A DNA stretch of 64,000 nucleotides from Pectinophora gossypiella (GCF_024362695.1 NC_065414.1:3675501-3739500); one strand, 5' to 3'. Positions 8,801-18,792 are shown, counted from the stretch's first letter. Program-made: numbers and translations. Notes: generated by a model not told the origin, from the sequence alone.

Positions 8801-11545
8801 GTCCGGCCCGGACAGTAACATGTCGTTCAGGCTGACTCCTCGCACCTTTGCGGCCGCATCGTGGACGATCCTCAATTTCTCTGGTTTCTGCGGGTTCATA
8901 ACTGCAAAATGTGGTAAGTACCAAATCTTCGTTTTTCCCTTCGGCGGCGTGGGCGCGACTTCTGCATAGCCGTTCTCTATCAGCGTGTTCATCTGCTTCT
9001 CGTACCGCCTTTTCATTTCTTCATCGCGATCTAACTTCCTCTCTATGGCTTGAAGTCTTCTCAGGGCGGCTTCGTAGCTATTAGGAGGGTCGTAGTCGTC
9101 GCTCCTCCAGAGTAAGCCCGTTTCGTATCCTTCGTTTGTGCGGCGAGTGGTCCTCTCTAGTGTTTCAAGCGCTCTTCTTTCTTCCTCTGTGTGGAAATGT
9201 TTCGGTTCCACTCCTAGGACTTCCAATGCGAAGTGGTCTCGAAGCAGTTTTTCTATTGCTTGATCATCTTCTACGATCCTCGCGTGATGTACTCGATGAG
9301 CGGGGCCTCCCGCCGGTGTGTGCCGCACTCCGTGCAACACCCATCCTAGGTCCGTGCGCGCGGCGACCAGTTGGCTGTCTTGCTCGCGTCTGACTTCATG
9401 TGCCAGGAGTAGCTGCCAGTTGTCTTGTCCTATTAATACGGTTGGCGTTCCCCGGTGATAAGTCAGCTGGTCTTGTAGGTCTTCTAGGTGGCTCTGTCCC
9501 GTCACGGCGCACGCCGGCACGCTCTGCGGCGATAACTGCAGGTTCTTCATCGTGCGCGCTGAGATGCTGTAGCTGTGCGTGTCCTCTGGCGCGCTGATGT
9601 CGAAGGTAACTCTTCTCGAAGCGCCGGCGTCCACTCGTGCCCCGGCTACTCCTTCTATGTAAAATGGCTCCGGAGGTCCCGATACGCCGATGTGTTCCGC
9701 CACCGCCGCCTCTATTAATGTGCACGTTGATCCATCGTCGAGAAGTGCGTACGTGCAGTGAGTCCCCTTAGGTCCACTTACACGAACCGGCAGAATCTTC
9801 AATAGTGCTGTAGTATTCTTCCTTTCTCTTGTCGACGCTATAGTGGCTATTACTGGGTCTTCTTCTATGTGAGTTCCCGCGTGGATGGACGCTCGTTGTT
9901 CCGGCTCGGAGTGCAGTAGGCGGTGGTGCGAGTACTTGCACCCGCCGACGTCGCACCTCCTCGTGGGACATGTGTGGCCGAACTTCCTCCGTTTCAGGCA
10001 GCGGAAACACAACCTATGTTTCTTCGCGGTTTCCCAGCGCTCGTTGACCTCTGTCTTCTTGAAATCTGCACATTCGGTGACGTGGTGTGTTTCCTTTTCG
10101 CAGACTGGACATTGTTTCCTATTGTCACCGGCCGTGACGTTTATCTTCTTTTCTTCTATGTGGTGAGTCCTCATTGTCCGCCTCAGTGGAGCGGACGTGT
10201 GCTCCCGCCGGTCGACGACTGGTGTGGCTTCCACGGGCGCGAAGCTGCCGCACCGCTCCGCTGTTCTCTCCATGAAACTTGCTAGCTTCATCAAGTCTGG
10301 TTCCTCTTCATCTTGTTCGGCCGCAAAATCGTAGTACCTATATCGCAGTGCTGACGGCATCTTCTCCACTACGTGTCGAACTACTTCCGGGTTATGCAGG
10401 TAATGTGTCTTCTTCAATGCCCTGATGGTTGCTGTAATGTTTGATATCCTCGTGGCGAAGGTGCAAATGTCCCTCGGTGATTCGGTCAGACGTGGTAGGG
10501 CCCGCAGCTTCTCCAGTTCGGCCATGACGAGGGCGTCCGGCCGCCCGAAGCGCGTAGACAGCAATCGCATCACGTCGGCAGTCGTGGTTGCACCGATGAA
10601 TAAACATTGGGCGGCATCTCTTGCTGCTCCCCGAAGGCTCCGACGTAGTCTTGATAAGTTTTCTTGCTCCGTCAAATATACTGCAGTCTCTTCATAGGCG
10701 GTCTTGAAAACTAGCCATTCACTCGACGCTCCGCTGAAGATGGGCAGCTCAGGCACGGAGCGCGGGGCGATGGCGGCTGGTACTGCTCGTGCGGCCGATG
10801 CTATCGCTGTCGCTAGTTGACTGTAATCGAAAGTTGTTGGCTTCTCTTCTATACTCCTGTGTTTCGGCTTCTCATGATCCTTTACGGTGGCAGCGGGGAA
10901 AACGGCGGCAGCGGGGGGGACGGCGGCGGCGGCGGACGGCTGCGGGGGGGACGGGTCTTCCTCGGCGGCGGGAAGCTGGTCCACCCACGTCTTGGTGCGC
11001 TCTTGCATTTCGCTCACGCTGACTATATCCGTATCGTCGTCGTCTGATTCCGCTTCTAATGTGGCGATCTTCGCCGCCGCTAGCTCCACTTCCTTCTTCA
11101 ACAATTCTTCTTTAGCCTTCAGCAGCGCCAGGCGACGTCCCTTCGACGCTGAGGAACGCGGCGCTGTCGGTGCACGCTTCACCGACTTGGGCCGTAGTGT
11201 CGTGTCGTGCGTGCTTTCCCCCGTAGATTCCTCCGTCGTCGTTGCAGTCGTCGTAGTAGTGGCGGTTCCCGTCGTCGTCGTTGCGGTAGTGCCCGAGCTG
11301 TCCTCTGTGCTGGTAGCCGTGGCTGTACGGCTTGTGCTGGGTTTCCTGGTCAGCGGGGGGGCGGTGACTGGCGTCGACGCGGCTGTGGTCGGCGCAGTCC
11401 TAACGGCGGCCGTGACTGACGTTGACGCGGCGGTGGTCGACGTAGTCGTGACGACGGGGGCGACGGCGGCGGCGGCGGCGGGTGCCGACTCGGCGGCGGT
11501 CGGCGTTGGGCGAGTTTCTACGGACTTCATGCTCCTAGTCTTCAT
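5825..11545 (-). CDS. BEL/Pao Gag-Pol polyprotein, 1906 aa
   Basis: A single intact reading frame on the minus strand encodes the structural and enzymatic proteins needed for retrotransposition. The N-terminal 250 residues are Ala/Thr-rich and low complexity. A DUF1759-like Gag region spans about 265-410, followed by Cys/His zinc-knuckle motifs at about 477-535. The aspartic protease carries L-L-D-D-G-S at about 601-606. Reverse transcriptase has Y-V-D-D at 1014-1017. RNase H shows V-D-A-S near 1191 and S-D-S near 1270. Integrase has an H-x4-H...C-x2-C zinc site at about 1534-1577 and catalytic D1614, D1676 and E1722. The C-terminus (about 1850-1904) fits the DUF5641 domain typical of Pao-type integrases. 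It uses the first ATG after the primer-binding region. Nothing is missing or frameshifted. Many open frames on the opposite strand are shadows of its GC-rich codons. Confidence 0.95.
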   Translation of the reverse strand: MKTRSMKSVETRPTPTAAESAPAAAAAVAPVVTTTSTTAASTSVTAAVRTAPTTAASTPVTAPPLTRKPSTSRTATATSTEDSSGTTATTTTGTATTTTTATTTEESTGESTHDTTLRPKSVKRAPTAPRSSASKGRRLALLKAKEELLKKEVELAAAKIATLEAESDDDDTDIVSVSEMQERTKTWVDQLPAAEEDPSPPQPSAAAAVPPAAAVFPAATVKDHEKPKHRSIEEKPTTFDYSQLATAIASAARAVPAAIAPRSVPELPIFSGASSEWLVFKTAYEETAVYLTEQENLSRLRRSLRGAARDAAQCLFIGATTTADVMRLLSTRFGRPDALVMAELEKLRALPRLTESPRDICTFATRISNITATIRALKKTHYLHNPEVVRHVVEKMPSALRYRYYDFAAEQDEEEPDLMKLASFMERTAERCGSFAPVEATPVVDRREHTSAPLRRTMRTHHIEEKKINVTAGDNRKQCPVCEKETHHVTECADFKKTEVNERWETAKKHRLCFRCLKRRKFGHTCPTRRCDVGGCKYSHHRLLHSEPEQRASIHAGTHIEEDPVIATIASTRERKNTTALLKILPVRVSGPKGTHCTYALLDDGSTCTLIEAAVAEHIGVSGPPEPFYIEGVAGARVDAGASRRVTFDISAPEDTHSYSISARTMKNLQLSPQSVPACAVTGQSHLEDLQDQLTYHRGTPTVLIGQDNWQLLLAHEVRREQDSQLVAARTDLGWVLHGVRHTPAGGPAHRVHHARIVEDDQAIEKLLRDHFALEVLGVEPKHFHTEEERRALETLERTTRRTNEGYETGLLWRSDDYDPPNSYEAALRRLQAIERKLDRDEEMKRRYEKQMNTLIENGYAEVAPTPPKGKTKIWYLPHFAVMNPQKPEKLRIVHDAAAKVRGVSLNDMLLSGPDLLRSLPGVLMKFRQRRVAVTADIKDMFMRISIRTEDRDMQRFLWRGNRREGPPVEYRMKSVIFGATSSPCTAIFVKNRNAEQYREEYPAAAAAIINNHYVDDYLASFDTEEEAIQVSSQVAYIHSRANYYLQKWASSSRLVLSSLAPEAKEDIVKLAPEKILGMIWYPERDTLSFNMNEARIPTDILHGERVPTKREALRTTMSLYDPLGIATPVTIQAKRIIQDTWRTGIGWDDALPTPEAEAWKKWTEHARRLSQLAVPRCYASLTCARFVELHTFVDASSSAYAAAVYWRIVDEDGKIHISLIAGKGRVAPISKMTSIPRLELQAAVMGCRLARTAQEEHDIKPARRYFWSDSRTVLSWLRTGPRAYKPFVAHRVAEIAEETKTNEWRWVSTRDNPADDATRGTPKDFASEHRWFRGPPFLYRPEDTWPAEDISETIEHTNEERVHATTAAERTGKALPDITRFSSWAKLLRVTARVLQFIEKLKGRERCAAARKRTKKRAEEDPTWKKVQAHRETGRGTGHKHAPRQQRKIVPLAARYLHRARQLWIRAVQEEAFSAELEAIRRKKPLPADSRLKQLSIMIDEEGLIHLRSRIAAAADITTEQREPVILDGDHRWTRLYIKWVHTQLHHGGFETTANEVRQHYWVLRLRHAVRNELKKCQVCRIRRATPAQPSTGNHPRSRLAHHQRPFTYTGLDYFGPMTVTVGRARQKRYGVLFTCLTTRAVHLELAGSLSTDSAVMALRRFIGRRGCPTELWSDQGTNLRGADVEMKHAVEEAIQQEASARFITWKFIPPSAPFMGGAWERLVRSVKSALAVVLHERAPKEEVLTTLLVEAEHTINSRPLTHVSTSPEDPEALTPNHFILGGPSRVPMPGAFTEGDDAGRKDWRKSQRLADMFWARWVREYLPELQHRREPRASKGSISVGDLVLIADGTLPRNSWPRGVVVAAYPGPDGETRAVDVRTTKGILRRPTKKLVILPTSPPEDGEP

Positions 11546-11557
11546 ATCCGCTGTTTC

Positions 11558-11576
11558 TTCAATCCGGCTCGAAGGA
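11558..11576 (-). promoter_or_regulatory. Candidate primer-binding site resembling the tRNA-Tyr 3' end
   Basis: The plus strand here reads TTCAATCCGGCTCGAAGGA, close to the T-loop to discriminator end of eukaryotic tRNA-Tyr as I recall it. On the element's strand it starts 8 nt inside the 5' LTR. The three bases that would pair with the tRNA CCA end are TTC rather than TGG, so pairing would start at the discriminator base. The position fits minus-strand priming; the tRNA identity is from memory. Confidence 0.55.
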
Positions 11577-11583
11577 GAATTTA

Positions 11584-11995
11584 TGTGGCCCCTTCGATCC
11601 TTGCCACATAAATCTTATAGACTATACCAGATATCGATGTGATCGATGTTAGTGTTATCGATGTAAGTTGAAACTAGTAGGCGTTGAAATTAGGAGTCGT
11701 TGAAATTAAACACCGATTGGAGTTGAATCAGAGCTCCTACCCGTGTGGTGATTCTAATAAGAATGAGAGTCTAGTCCCCGCGCGCGTGTATATATAGGAA
11801 AACGCCCACTAAGCGGGGCGGGGCAAGGGCGCGGCGGGGGTGTGTAGCGGTGAAGCCGCGCTCAGTCCCTATCTTTCTCTTTATTTTTAAAAATAAAACT
11901 TACAAACTATTTACAATTTCTAGGCAATCATTATACAATCATAATATAATCATAATACAATCATAATTTGCTTCTTGTTGCTTCTACGGCGAACA
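11584..11995 (-). repeat. 5' LTR of the BEL/Pao element
   Basis: This 412-bp LTR appears identical to 5359-5770. On the element's strand the TATA-like motif lies at plus positions 11789-11802 and would drive transcription leftward into gag-pol. The 5-bp AAAAT duplication follows at 11996-12000. Confidence 0.93.
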
Positions 11996-12057
11996 AAAAT
12001 AATTCAAGTTCCTTAATATACTGGAAGTGAAACTTCCACCCTAAGGTCCCTAAGGTT

Positions 12058-12200
12058 CTTTCACCCTAAGGTTGCCTGGAACAAATTGCTATTTGCCAAT
12101 AAGGCCGCCGATCATGCTTCTCTTGTCACTTTTGTAATTGTTTTTAGTGTTGTGTTTATATGTGCAAGAAAGCGTTTTGTGTATTGTATTGTAAACTATT
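12058..12200 (+). mobile_element. LINE 3' tail fragment
   Basis: It contains TTTCACCCTAAGGTTGCCTGG, a TTTGCCAATAAGGCCGCC block and a TTTTGTGTATTGTATTGTA tail. The same tail appears more completely at 12663-12797, where it ends GCAATAAAGTATTATTGATTGATTGA, and partly at 23165-23281. The AATAAAG and (ATTG)n ends are typical of a non-LTR 3' UTR. No coding part is left. Confidence 0.55.
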
Positions 12201-12662
12201 GCTTGATGTTTTTTTAATTTAAAACTGTTAGGTACTTTTGTTTTTAAATATTTTCAACGTCATCCGTGTTCCTATAGTTTTTGAAAATACTTTATTTATT
12301 CTTGAGACAAGGCTCCGCAAATAGAAGAAATCTAGAACAAACTTCTAAAATTATGCACTTTTCTGAAGGCTTCTGGGAATATTATTTGGGTTACAGGTGT
12401 TTTTCTTAGTGTCGTATTGCACGCTCAGTACGACACACGCCAAGCCAATTCCGCTGGCTGGCACCAATATACGTCCCAAGGACAAACATACGAGTTTCTT
12501 CAATTAATCAAGTGCTAAAATCATATACATCGTATAACAAATAGACAACCAATCTCTATAAAAATGTCCGCGGCGCATATTGTCACAAGGGACGCGTGTA
12601 ACGACACAGTACAACCGATATTGCACATTATTTGAACGTCCATAACATATTAATTAATCTTT

Positions 12663-12797
12663 TTTCACCCTAAGGTTTCCTGGCAGAAATTGCTGTTTAG
12701 CAATAAGGCCGCCTATTGTGCTTATGTTTTATTCGTATGTTTATGTCCTTTGTATATGTTGTTGTGCAATAAAGTATTATTGATTGATTGATTAATT
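12663..12797 (+). mobile_element. LINE 3' tail with AATAAA and (ATTG)n end
   Basis: It runs from TTCACCCTAAGGTTTCCTGG to GATTGATTGATT and has a polyadenylation-like GCAATAAAG. The 12200-12660 stretch holds a TACGACACACGCC...TATAAAAATGTCCGCGGCGCA segment whose reverse complement resembles 37770-37880, so it too is repetitive. From 12800 to 14510 there is no supported gene. Confidence 0.6.
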
Positions 12798-14510
12798 TGA
12801 GGGAATGAACTTATGCTATGTACATACTTACGGCCTTACAAATAAAAACTTACTATTCCATCCTTATTTTCGAATAGATAAACCTGGTATAAGCAGATAA
12901 TAAGGAGAGATAATTTAAAAAATCCGTGATCAAACCAAAAAATCACATCTGTCAATGTCAGTCAGGTTTAGGTTATTCCGAACTTCAACCAGGGTGAGAG
13001 CTGGTTTAGCGTTAGTATGAGTCGTTACACCGAGGTATAAGTTATTCCGAGTTTATTTGTAGAGATTTTGCTTATTCTTAGGTTGTGATCGGTATAAGAA
13101 GTTACACCAGGTTTATTTGTAAGGCCGTCAATGTATACGTATTTACAGCACGGTTCGGATGGTCAGAAAACCTCCTTAACACGTGTGAGTGTATTTGTTT
13201 ATAGGATGTCAGCGGCTAGAATAAATTATATCCAAGGCCGGATTTATTAGAAATCACGGTAAGCCCATTTCCATTGTGATGCGACACAAAGAATGCTGCG
13301 TATGATTCGTCACGGATTCTTCCGTGAATTTTCTTCCGCTTTAAGTTTTTAAGAGGTCAATGAATTTTAAGGAGTTGTAGCCTATAAAAAAGGAAAAGAT
13401 AAATTGTTAAGCTGTTAGTAGTCATTCATGCATACAAACAATACATCTGAAAAATACTCTTTAGGTTTATATTAACAACCCTATGGTTAGCGCAAATGAA
13501 TTTATGCGTTGTGTCGAAGGGCAGTGACCGCGCCATATAAGCTTACACATATAAATTCACTGTGGTCATATAATAATACCTATAATATACAGTTTTAGCT
13601 CCTATTCTCGCCGACCGACTAAAAATAAATATACCTACACATCGACTTCGTTTTCAGAACCTTAAACCCTGTCCAATGTCAAAGCTTTTCCCCTAATTTC
13701 CCCACTAATCTAGACTTTCCTAATCGCGACTCATCACGTGTATAATACGGCACGTGTTTGCTAACAACATCGTGGATTCGTAGCAAAATTGGTGTGTTAC
13801 GAAAATAGGATTATTTTTTTAAGTTAGCCTTTGACCACCGTCTCATTTGTTACGTCTTGACCTTAAAAGAATATGTTTTGGAAACATCTATTGTGGTATA
13901 CTAGTTAGTGGCGGCTGGTGGGTCATTGAACTGGTGGTGCATTTTACTTGCTAAGTATTAAGATCAGTAATTGCCGTAAAGCAACAATTAATTAATACAT
14001 ATATTAACATACATGACGTCATACGTAAAATCAAGCCTATTTCCCATTGGAGTATGTAGAGAAATTTGAATATGTTAATATAAAAATAAAGATGAAGTAA
14101 TAGGTATTTTATAAATTTTAAATGTTTTGAAATGTGAATTCAGCACACAAGCGCACTTAAGGTACAGCTACTGGTTCCAGTACTTCTCTGTTCGCATTAA
14201 AAAGGAAAGGCGAAGTATTTCTCTATTAAAAATTCTAACAAGTTCTCATATTCTCATAACGCGCCCACGCTTGGGTTTCGAGCAAATAAGGACTAAAGGT
14301 CAACGATCTTGCCTACTTTCCCTCAAGAATTGCATCGAGGAGTTGGCGTTAATGGAATCTTGGAATATAGCGCTATTATCGTTGCAATAACATAATGGAA
14401 GCGATACTAAAGTATGCCTAGAAAATGGCATCCAAAAGCAGAAGCAGAGTAAGATTTATTTTATCAAATAGTTAATAACATATAATTAATTTATTATCAA
14501 TTATTTGGAT

Positions 14511-14675
14511 ATCAGGGGGTTTAAAAAAGCCACATCAAAGCAATTCAACTAAAAAGCAATATTACAATCTGACATTTGAGCATAAAAAGTAAGTGTGCAA
14601 TACAAACAAATGTCAAATAGGAATATTGTTTTTTTAGATAAATCACTTAAATGTGGCCTTTTCAACCCCTCTGAT
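14511..14675. mobile_element. MITE family B copy (165 bp)
   Basis: It is bounded by ATCAGGGGGTTTAAAAAAGC and CCTTTTCAACCCCTCTGAT, which are imperfect inverse complements over roughly 50 bp including the GCCACAT/ATGTGGC block and CAATATT. It has no ORF. The stretch 14680-15155 is AT-rich with nothing recognisable. Confidence 0.7.
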
Positions 14676-15159
14676 CTTTGTTCATATTTTCATCCACACA
14701 AAAAGGGACATTCATAGGGAGGATTGAATTTTTTTTGAACAGCAATAAAGATAATGATAATGAGAGGTTAATTATATTTTTCTTACTAGATATATAACAT
14801 TTTTAGATTAGAAAATATTCCAATAATAATATTAATGAGAATGCTCAAGTTGAAATCAGTTTTTATGCCAATAAAATAATCTCGTAACAAAAGAATTTAA
14901 TTACCCATCTTATTAAGTAATTTCAATATAAAGAGACAATTACTATTTTGTGATTATTACGGACTTATAAAAATTATTAAATTGCTTGAAAAAGGATTGT
15001 GCTTTAAACCTAGTTTTATTTGAATAATTGAATTGAAATTTTAAGTACAATTGCATGAAGATGTGATGACAAAGTAAAATTGTGATAACCTTGACTCACA
15101 GATTATAATATCTACTAATATAATTTGATATTTTGTATGTTGTCTATTAACTAATATGC

Positions 15160-15441
15160 AAACCGATCCGGAGGTCCCGGGTTCGAATCCCGGTGGGGAC
15201 ATGTCACAAAAATCACTTTGTGAACCCTAGTTTGGTTAGGACATTACAGGCTGATCACCTGATTGTCCGAAAGTAAGATGATCCGTGCTTCGGAAGGCAC
15301 GTTAAGCTGTTACTGATGTTAGTACGTAGTCATTATATGAGTCATGTCAGGTGCCTTTGGCGGCTCAATAGTAACCCTGACACCAGGGTTGATGAGGTTG
15401 GTAATCCACCTCACAACCCACACAATAGAAGAAGAAGAACT
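15160..15441 (+). mobile_element. SINE family 1, head partly lost
   Basis: It starts within the tRNA-like head at CCGGAGGTCCCGGGTTCGAA (box B intact, box A missing). It continues through CTGATCACCTGATTGTCCGA, GATGATCCGTGCTTCGGAAG and CCCTGACACCAGGGTTGATG, and ends CAACCCACACAATAGAAGAA. Confidence 0.75.
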
Positions 15442-15454
15442 AATATGCAAGTAA

Positions 15455-15735
15455 ATAATGCCACTATGGTCCTGTGATGCAAAGGCATACTTCTCAACTG
15501 GGGAGCTCTGGTTCAAACCCCAGTACCAAACTTGCACCAATGAGTTATTAATTCATCTTAAGTAGAGTTTTCAGTTTTTCACTAACACAGTTGGTTCAAC
15601 CATTATAGACAGCGATAGGTGGTGAGCCACCTATCATGTTGATCTATCAGAAAGCTTGTATGAATACAGAAGTGAGGTGTGGATGTGGATACTTAGTTCA
15701 TCTTGTGATGGATGTAGGAGCTTATGAACCTCAAA
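15455..15735 (+). mobile_element. SINE family 2 copy
   Basis: The tRNA-like head (GTTCAAACCCCAGTACC as box B region) is followed by CTTGCACCAATGAGTTATTA, CACTAACACAGTTGGTTC, a GTGAGCCACCTATCATG block and ACTTAGTTCATCTTGTGATG. It is one of four ordered copies in the window. The stretch 15740-16860 shows no gene. Confidence 0.65.
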
Positions 15736-16869
15736 TCTTCACTTTTTAAACAGTTAAATTAATAAGTGATCTATCTGTCAAGCTGTGTTTCTTTGTATGT
15801 TCCTTTTGTTTGTTGTATTGTGTAAAAATAAATAATTAATAAGTTATTTTCTATGTACATTCAAATCTTTTAGTCAACAATCAAAAGAATTATTTACATA
15901 AATCCAGGTGTAAGTATTCAAACGTGTCTCTATAGCAATTCCATTCAGGCAGACCATAGAAGCAAGTTTCATTCCAATCTGTTTCTAATAGGTACCTTCA
16001 TATGAAAAGTGGCTGAAAGTTGGCTACCAATTTCTTGTGGCGAAACTGATCATAGGTGAGAGAGTATGTTTTAATGTTGGTAGTATAGTTTCTAATATGG
16101 AAAAATAGTTCAATTGTGTGGTTACAGTTCAGCAGAACAATTATGAACAGTGAAAGAAATATGTGAATGGTAGGTACCTACCTATATGGTTTCATAATTT
16201 CATTAGTTCTATATAATAACCTATTAAAAATGATAATGACTGTATTATAATTATGATAAACAGAGTGACATCAACATTTTTTTTTATATGTTTTTGATAA
16301 ACAAGGTCTAATTTACAAACAATTATGTAAATATATACAAGTTAAATGAAGTTAATATACATGATATTTTATTCAGATAATAAGCAGATATTATTACAAG
16401 AAGTGATAGGTGGTCTTGTGAATTCATTGAGTCTATAAATACAGTGTTTTTAATAACATAATACCTATAAACTAGGATCTTTTATGTTTAAAGACAAAGA
16501 TAAATTATCACCATGCAGTGTAAACATTGGAAATGTACTCATAGAAAACTGACTTGGCTGGCAACATGGATTCTAAATTTTCTTATCAGATTAATATCCT
16601 TCGCAAACACGATACGCAACTGTAACATTTATACGACAATGTTTCAGACAAAATATCATGATCACCAGTACATATTTTCTTTATGTAATCTGATCACAAA
16701 TTACGTACACAGAAACGAATTGCGAGATAAAACATGGACGGACGTATAACTGTATCTACTCGCCAATAAGATTCCTTTCCACTTTCACAATAATTTAAAG
16801 GACAAAATAAAGTTTATAACGTAAAATAGACCCAGAAACTCCGTGGCGCAAACATTTTTAAATACTTAC

Positions 16870-16929
16870 TTTCAGTCGTGTGAGATTTCCATCCCGTGCA
16901 GCGTTGAAAACGGCTGTTTTGAAATCCAT
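16870..16929 (-). CDS. Fem1c: Fem-1 type ankyrin protein, first coding exon (partial gene)
   Basis: Minus-strand exon of 20 codons with ATG at 16929-16927 and a consensus donor (AAA|GTAAGT) at 16869. It encodes MDFKTAVFNAARDGNLTRLK, which closely matches the start of vertebrate FEM1C and FEM1A (M-D-L/F-K/R-T-A-V-x-N-A-A-R-D-G) as I recall them. Fem-1 proteins are ankyrin-repeat substrate receptors of Cullin-2 ubiquitin ligases that recognise C-terminal degrons. The exon ends in phase 0. No further ankyrin-coding exon is visible on the minus strand down to base 1, so the first intron would run at least 16.8 kb and the rest of the gene lies left of the window. The call rests on 20 residues; a chance or pseudogenic match is possible but unlikely given the exact start and donor. 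Confidence 0.75.
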
Positions 16930-17160
16930 AATGGTTCTCTTTGCGACGCAGAATTATCACAATAAACAAAATTCCACTTCAACAACAGCACTTTCTTCTG
17001 AATATAATCATTGAAAATGCACTGTTTCACGTAATAAAAGCAACCAAAATTGTTTATTTCAAAACACTCCGACACAGCACCTCGCGTTTTATCGAACAGC
17101 TGCAACGACACGACACGAGCAACGGCCGACGCACGACGATCTGCCAATAATAGAGTTGCT
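16930..17160 (-). promoter_or_regulatory. Probable 5' UTR and upstream region of the Fem1 gene
   Basis: Reading leftward, this stretch leads into the Fem1 ATG and has higher GC content at 17090-17150 than the surrounding DNA. No TATA box or defined start site can be fixed. An overlapping 91-codon minus-strand frame (17147-16872) is in another frame and has no recognisable similarity. The stretch 17161-18130 shows no gene. Confidence 0.35.
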
Positions 17161-18142
17161 TAGACTTCGGATTTAAATATCACACTAATATCTAAATAAG
17201 TATCAAGTATGTAACTAGTACTCTCCTACTTACCGTTCTTCAGTAAAATAATTGTAGCGACCTACTGCTCTCTGTGACTGCTCTGCTTCTTTAATTTACC
17301 TTTGGAAGTAGTTTAATAGAAGAAGAAGAGAAGAAGAATTGAAAGGAATTAAGTAAAAAATACGTAGAGGGTCGTAGGTTCCTGTTGTGACAATATTCCG
17401 TTATTTCAATACCTACAAAAAAGAAGGTAAGGCCGCTCATTCCCAGTTATTCACGAGTATTAGTATTAGGTATAAGACGAGCATGACAAAACAAAAAGGA
17501 GGTATATTGTATGCACATACAAACGTAATATAAAAACCGGGACTCCATTGTCCCGAGATATGGAAACGACATACAAATAATAATAATATCTTTATTTTAC
17601 AAATAATCATAAGAAGTATTCAGGAAACAACTTGCAGTCACTTTCAATAAAGCAACACCTAAAGAAAGATAGATGTAGTAATAGGTGACCTAAACTATAC
17701 AATCCTTCATGGTGATACCCGGGAATATGAGCTGCTGAATCTATTTAATATTAACCAACAGAGGTCTTCAAAGACCGATATCAAAATAGTGGTACAGGGG
17801 AATAAGCTCCAGACATACCACCTTGAAATAATTAAGGGCTCGTAAGTTTTGATAAACACGGCACACGGCATAAGTCTTTTTCCCAGATTCAATATTAGAA
17901 ATCACACTGTACTATCTCAGTATTCGATAAGTATCGAATACGTAGAAAATAAATATTGCGCAACTCTAGGTCAGATTTAGCCTCAGAACAATAACTAAAG
18001 CATAGAAGGAAGGCTAAAATAAAAATTCAGAAACTATAAACCGGCTCTCTTCTAGCTTACGACACAAACTATGAGTGAGAAAAGGACAAATGATTCGCTC
18101 TTTGCTTCATTTTTTCCGAGGTTGTCCAAACATTAAATGTCA

Positions 18143-18556
18143 GGCTTTTTAGCGGGAAACGGGAACGGGACAGTTGCTTTCTTCATTGAATAATCTAAAT
18201 AATTAATACGAAGTGGTGTTTTGTGGTTAATGATCGCATTAAGTTAGTCGGAAGACATTCGCGAGTGTTATTATATTGGAGTATTCAATAAACAAAGTGT
18301 ATCTGCCTATTTTCGCTTCGTGCTAGGAAGCCGCTTCATAGCTCAAAAGTTTATGCGGACTTTTGAGTTAATTCGTTTGGGGTTCGGAGTAGGAGTCTAC
18401 TCCGAGGGTGGGGGCTTAGGTTTCATCATCATCATTCATCACCTTTCACCATTTCATTAATCATCAAGGAAAAAAAAATACGTCAGACATGGCTGTATGG
18501 GCATAGTTCCCTTTGCCTTACCCTTCGGGGAAAACCAAACCAAAAAAAAAAAAAAA
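18143..18556 (+). mobile_element. Unclassified poly(A) retroposon, copy 1 (414 bp)
   Basis: It is nearly identical to 43704-44119, ends in poly(A) and is flanked by a target duplication: CATTAAATGTCA at 18131-18142 and again at 18557-18568. Such a duplication plus poly(A) shows LINE-type mobilisation. No ORF of useful length and no tRNA, 5S or 7SL-like head was recognised. Two conserved hairpins are visible: CTCAAAAG...CTTTTGAG at about 18338-18366, and CGGAGTAG...CTACTCCG at about 18384-18403. It may be a SINE of unknown origin or the 3' end of an unrecognised LINE. Confidence 0.85.
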
Positions 18557-18792
18557 CATTAAATGTCATTTGGACCTATTGGACTCATTTTAACTCGGCC
18601 AAATAAATATAACATAACATAAGAAGATTTTACTTATATTTATCGAACTATTTAACACGGTCGCGTGAACGTTGTTTACGAGTGTCTTGTGTTCAGATTG
18701 TTTTAAGTGGTAATTTAACAATATTTTTCCAAATAAATGGAAAGAAACTTTTATTTATATCAAATAATTGAGTGTCTCGACTCAGTGACATT

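Larger units (their letters stand above)
5359..11995 (-). mobile_element. Full-length BEL/Pao LTR retrotransposon
   Basis: The 6637-bp element lies on the minus strand: 5' LTR 11584-11995, gag-pol ORF 11545-5825, 3' LTR 5359-5770. Both LTRs are 412 bp, begin TG and end CA, and look identical base for base. A 5-bp target duplication AAAAT flanks it (5354-5358 and 11996-12000), the size usual for BEL/Pao. The ORF is uninterrupted and carries every expected Gag and Pol motif, so the insertion is recent and may be competent. If the Fem1 exon at 16.9 kb is real, the element sits in that gene's first intron in the sense direction. No env-like ORF is present. Its GC content and Ala/Thr-rich N-terminus contrast with the AT-rich host DNA. 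Confidence 0.95.
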
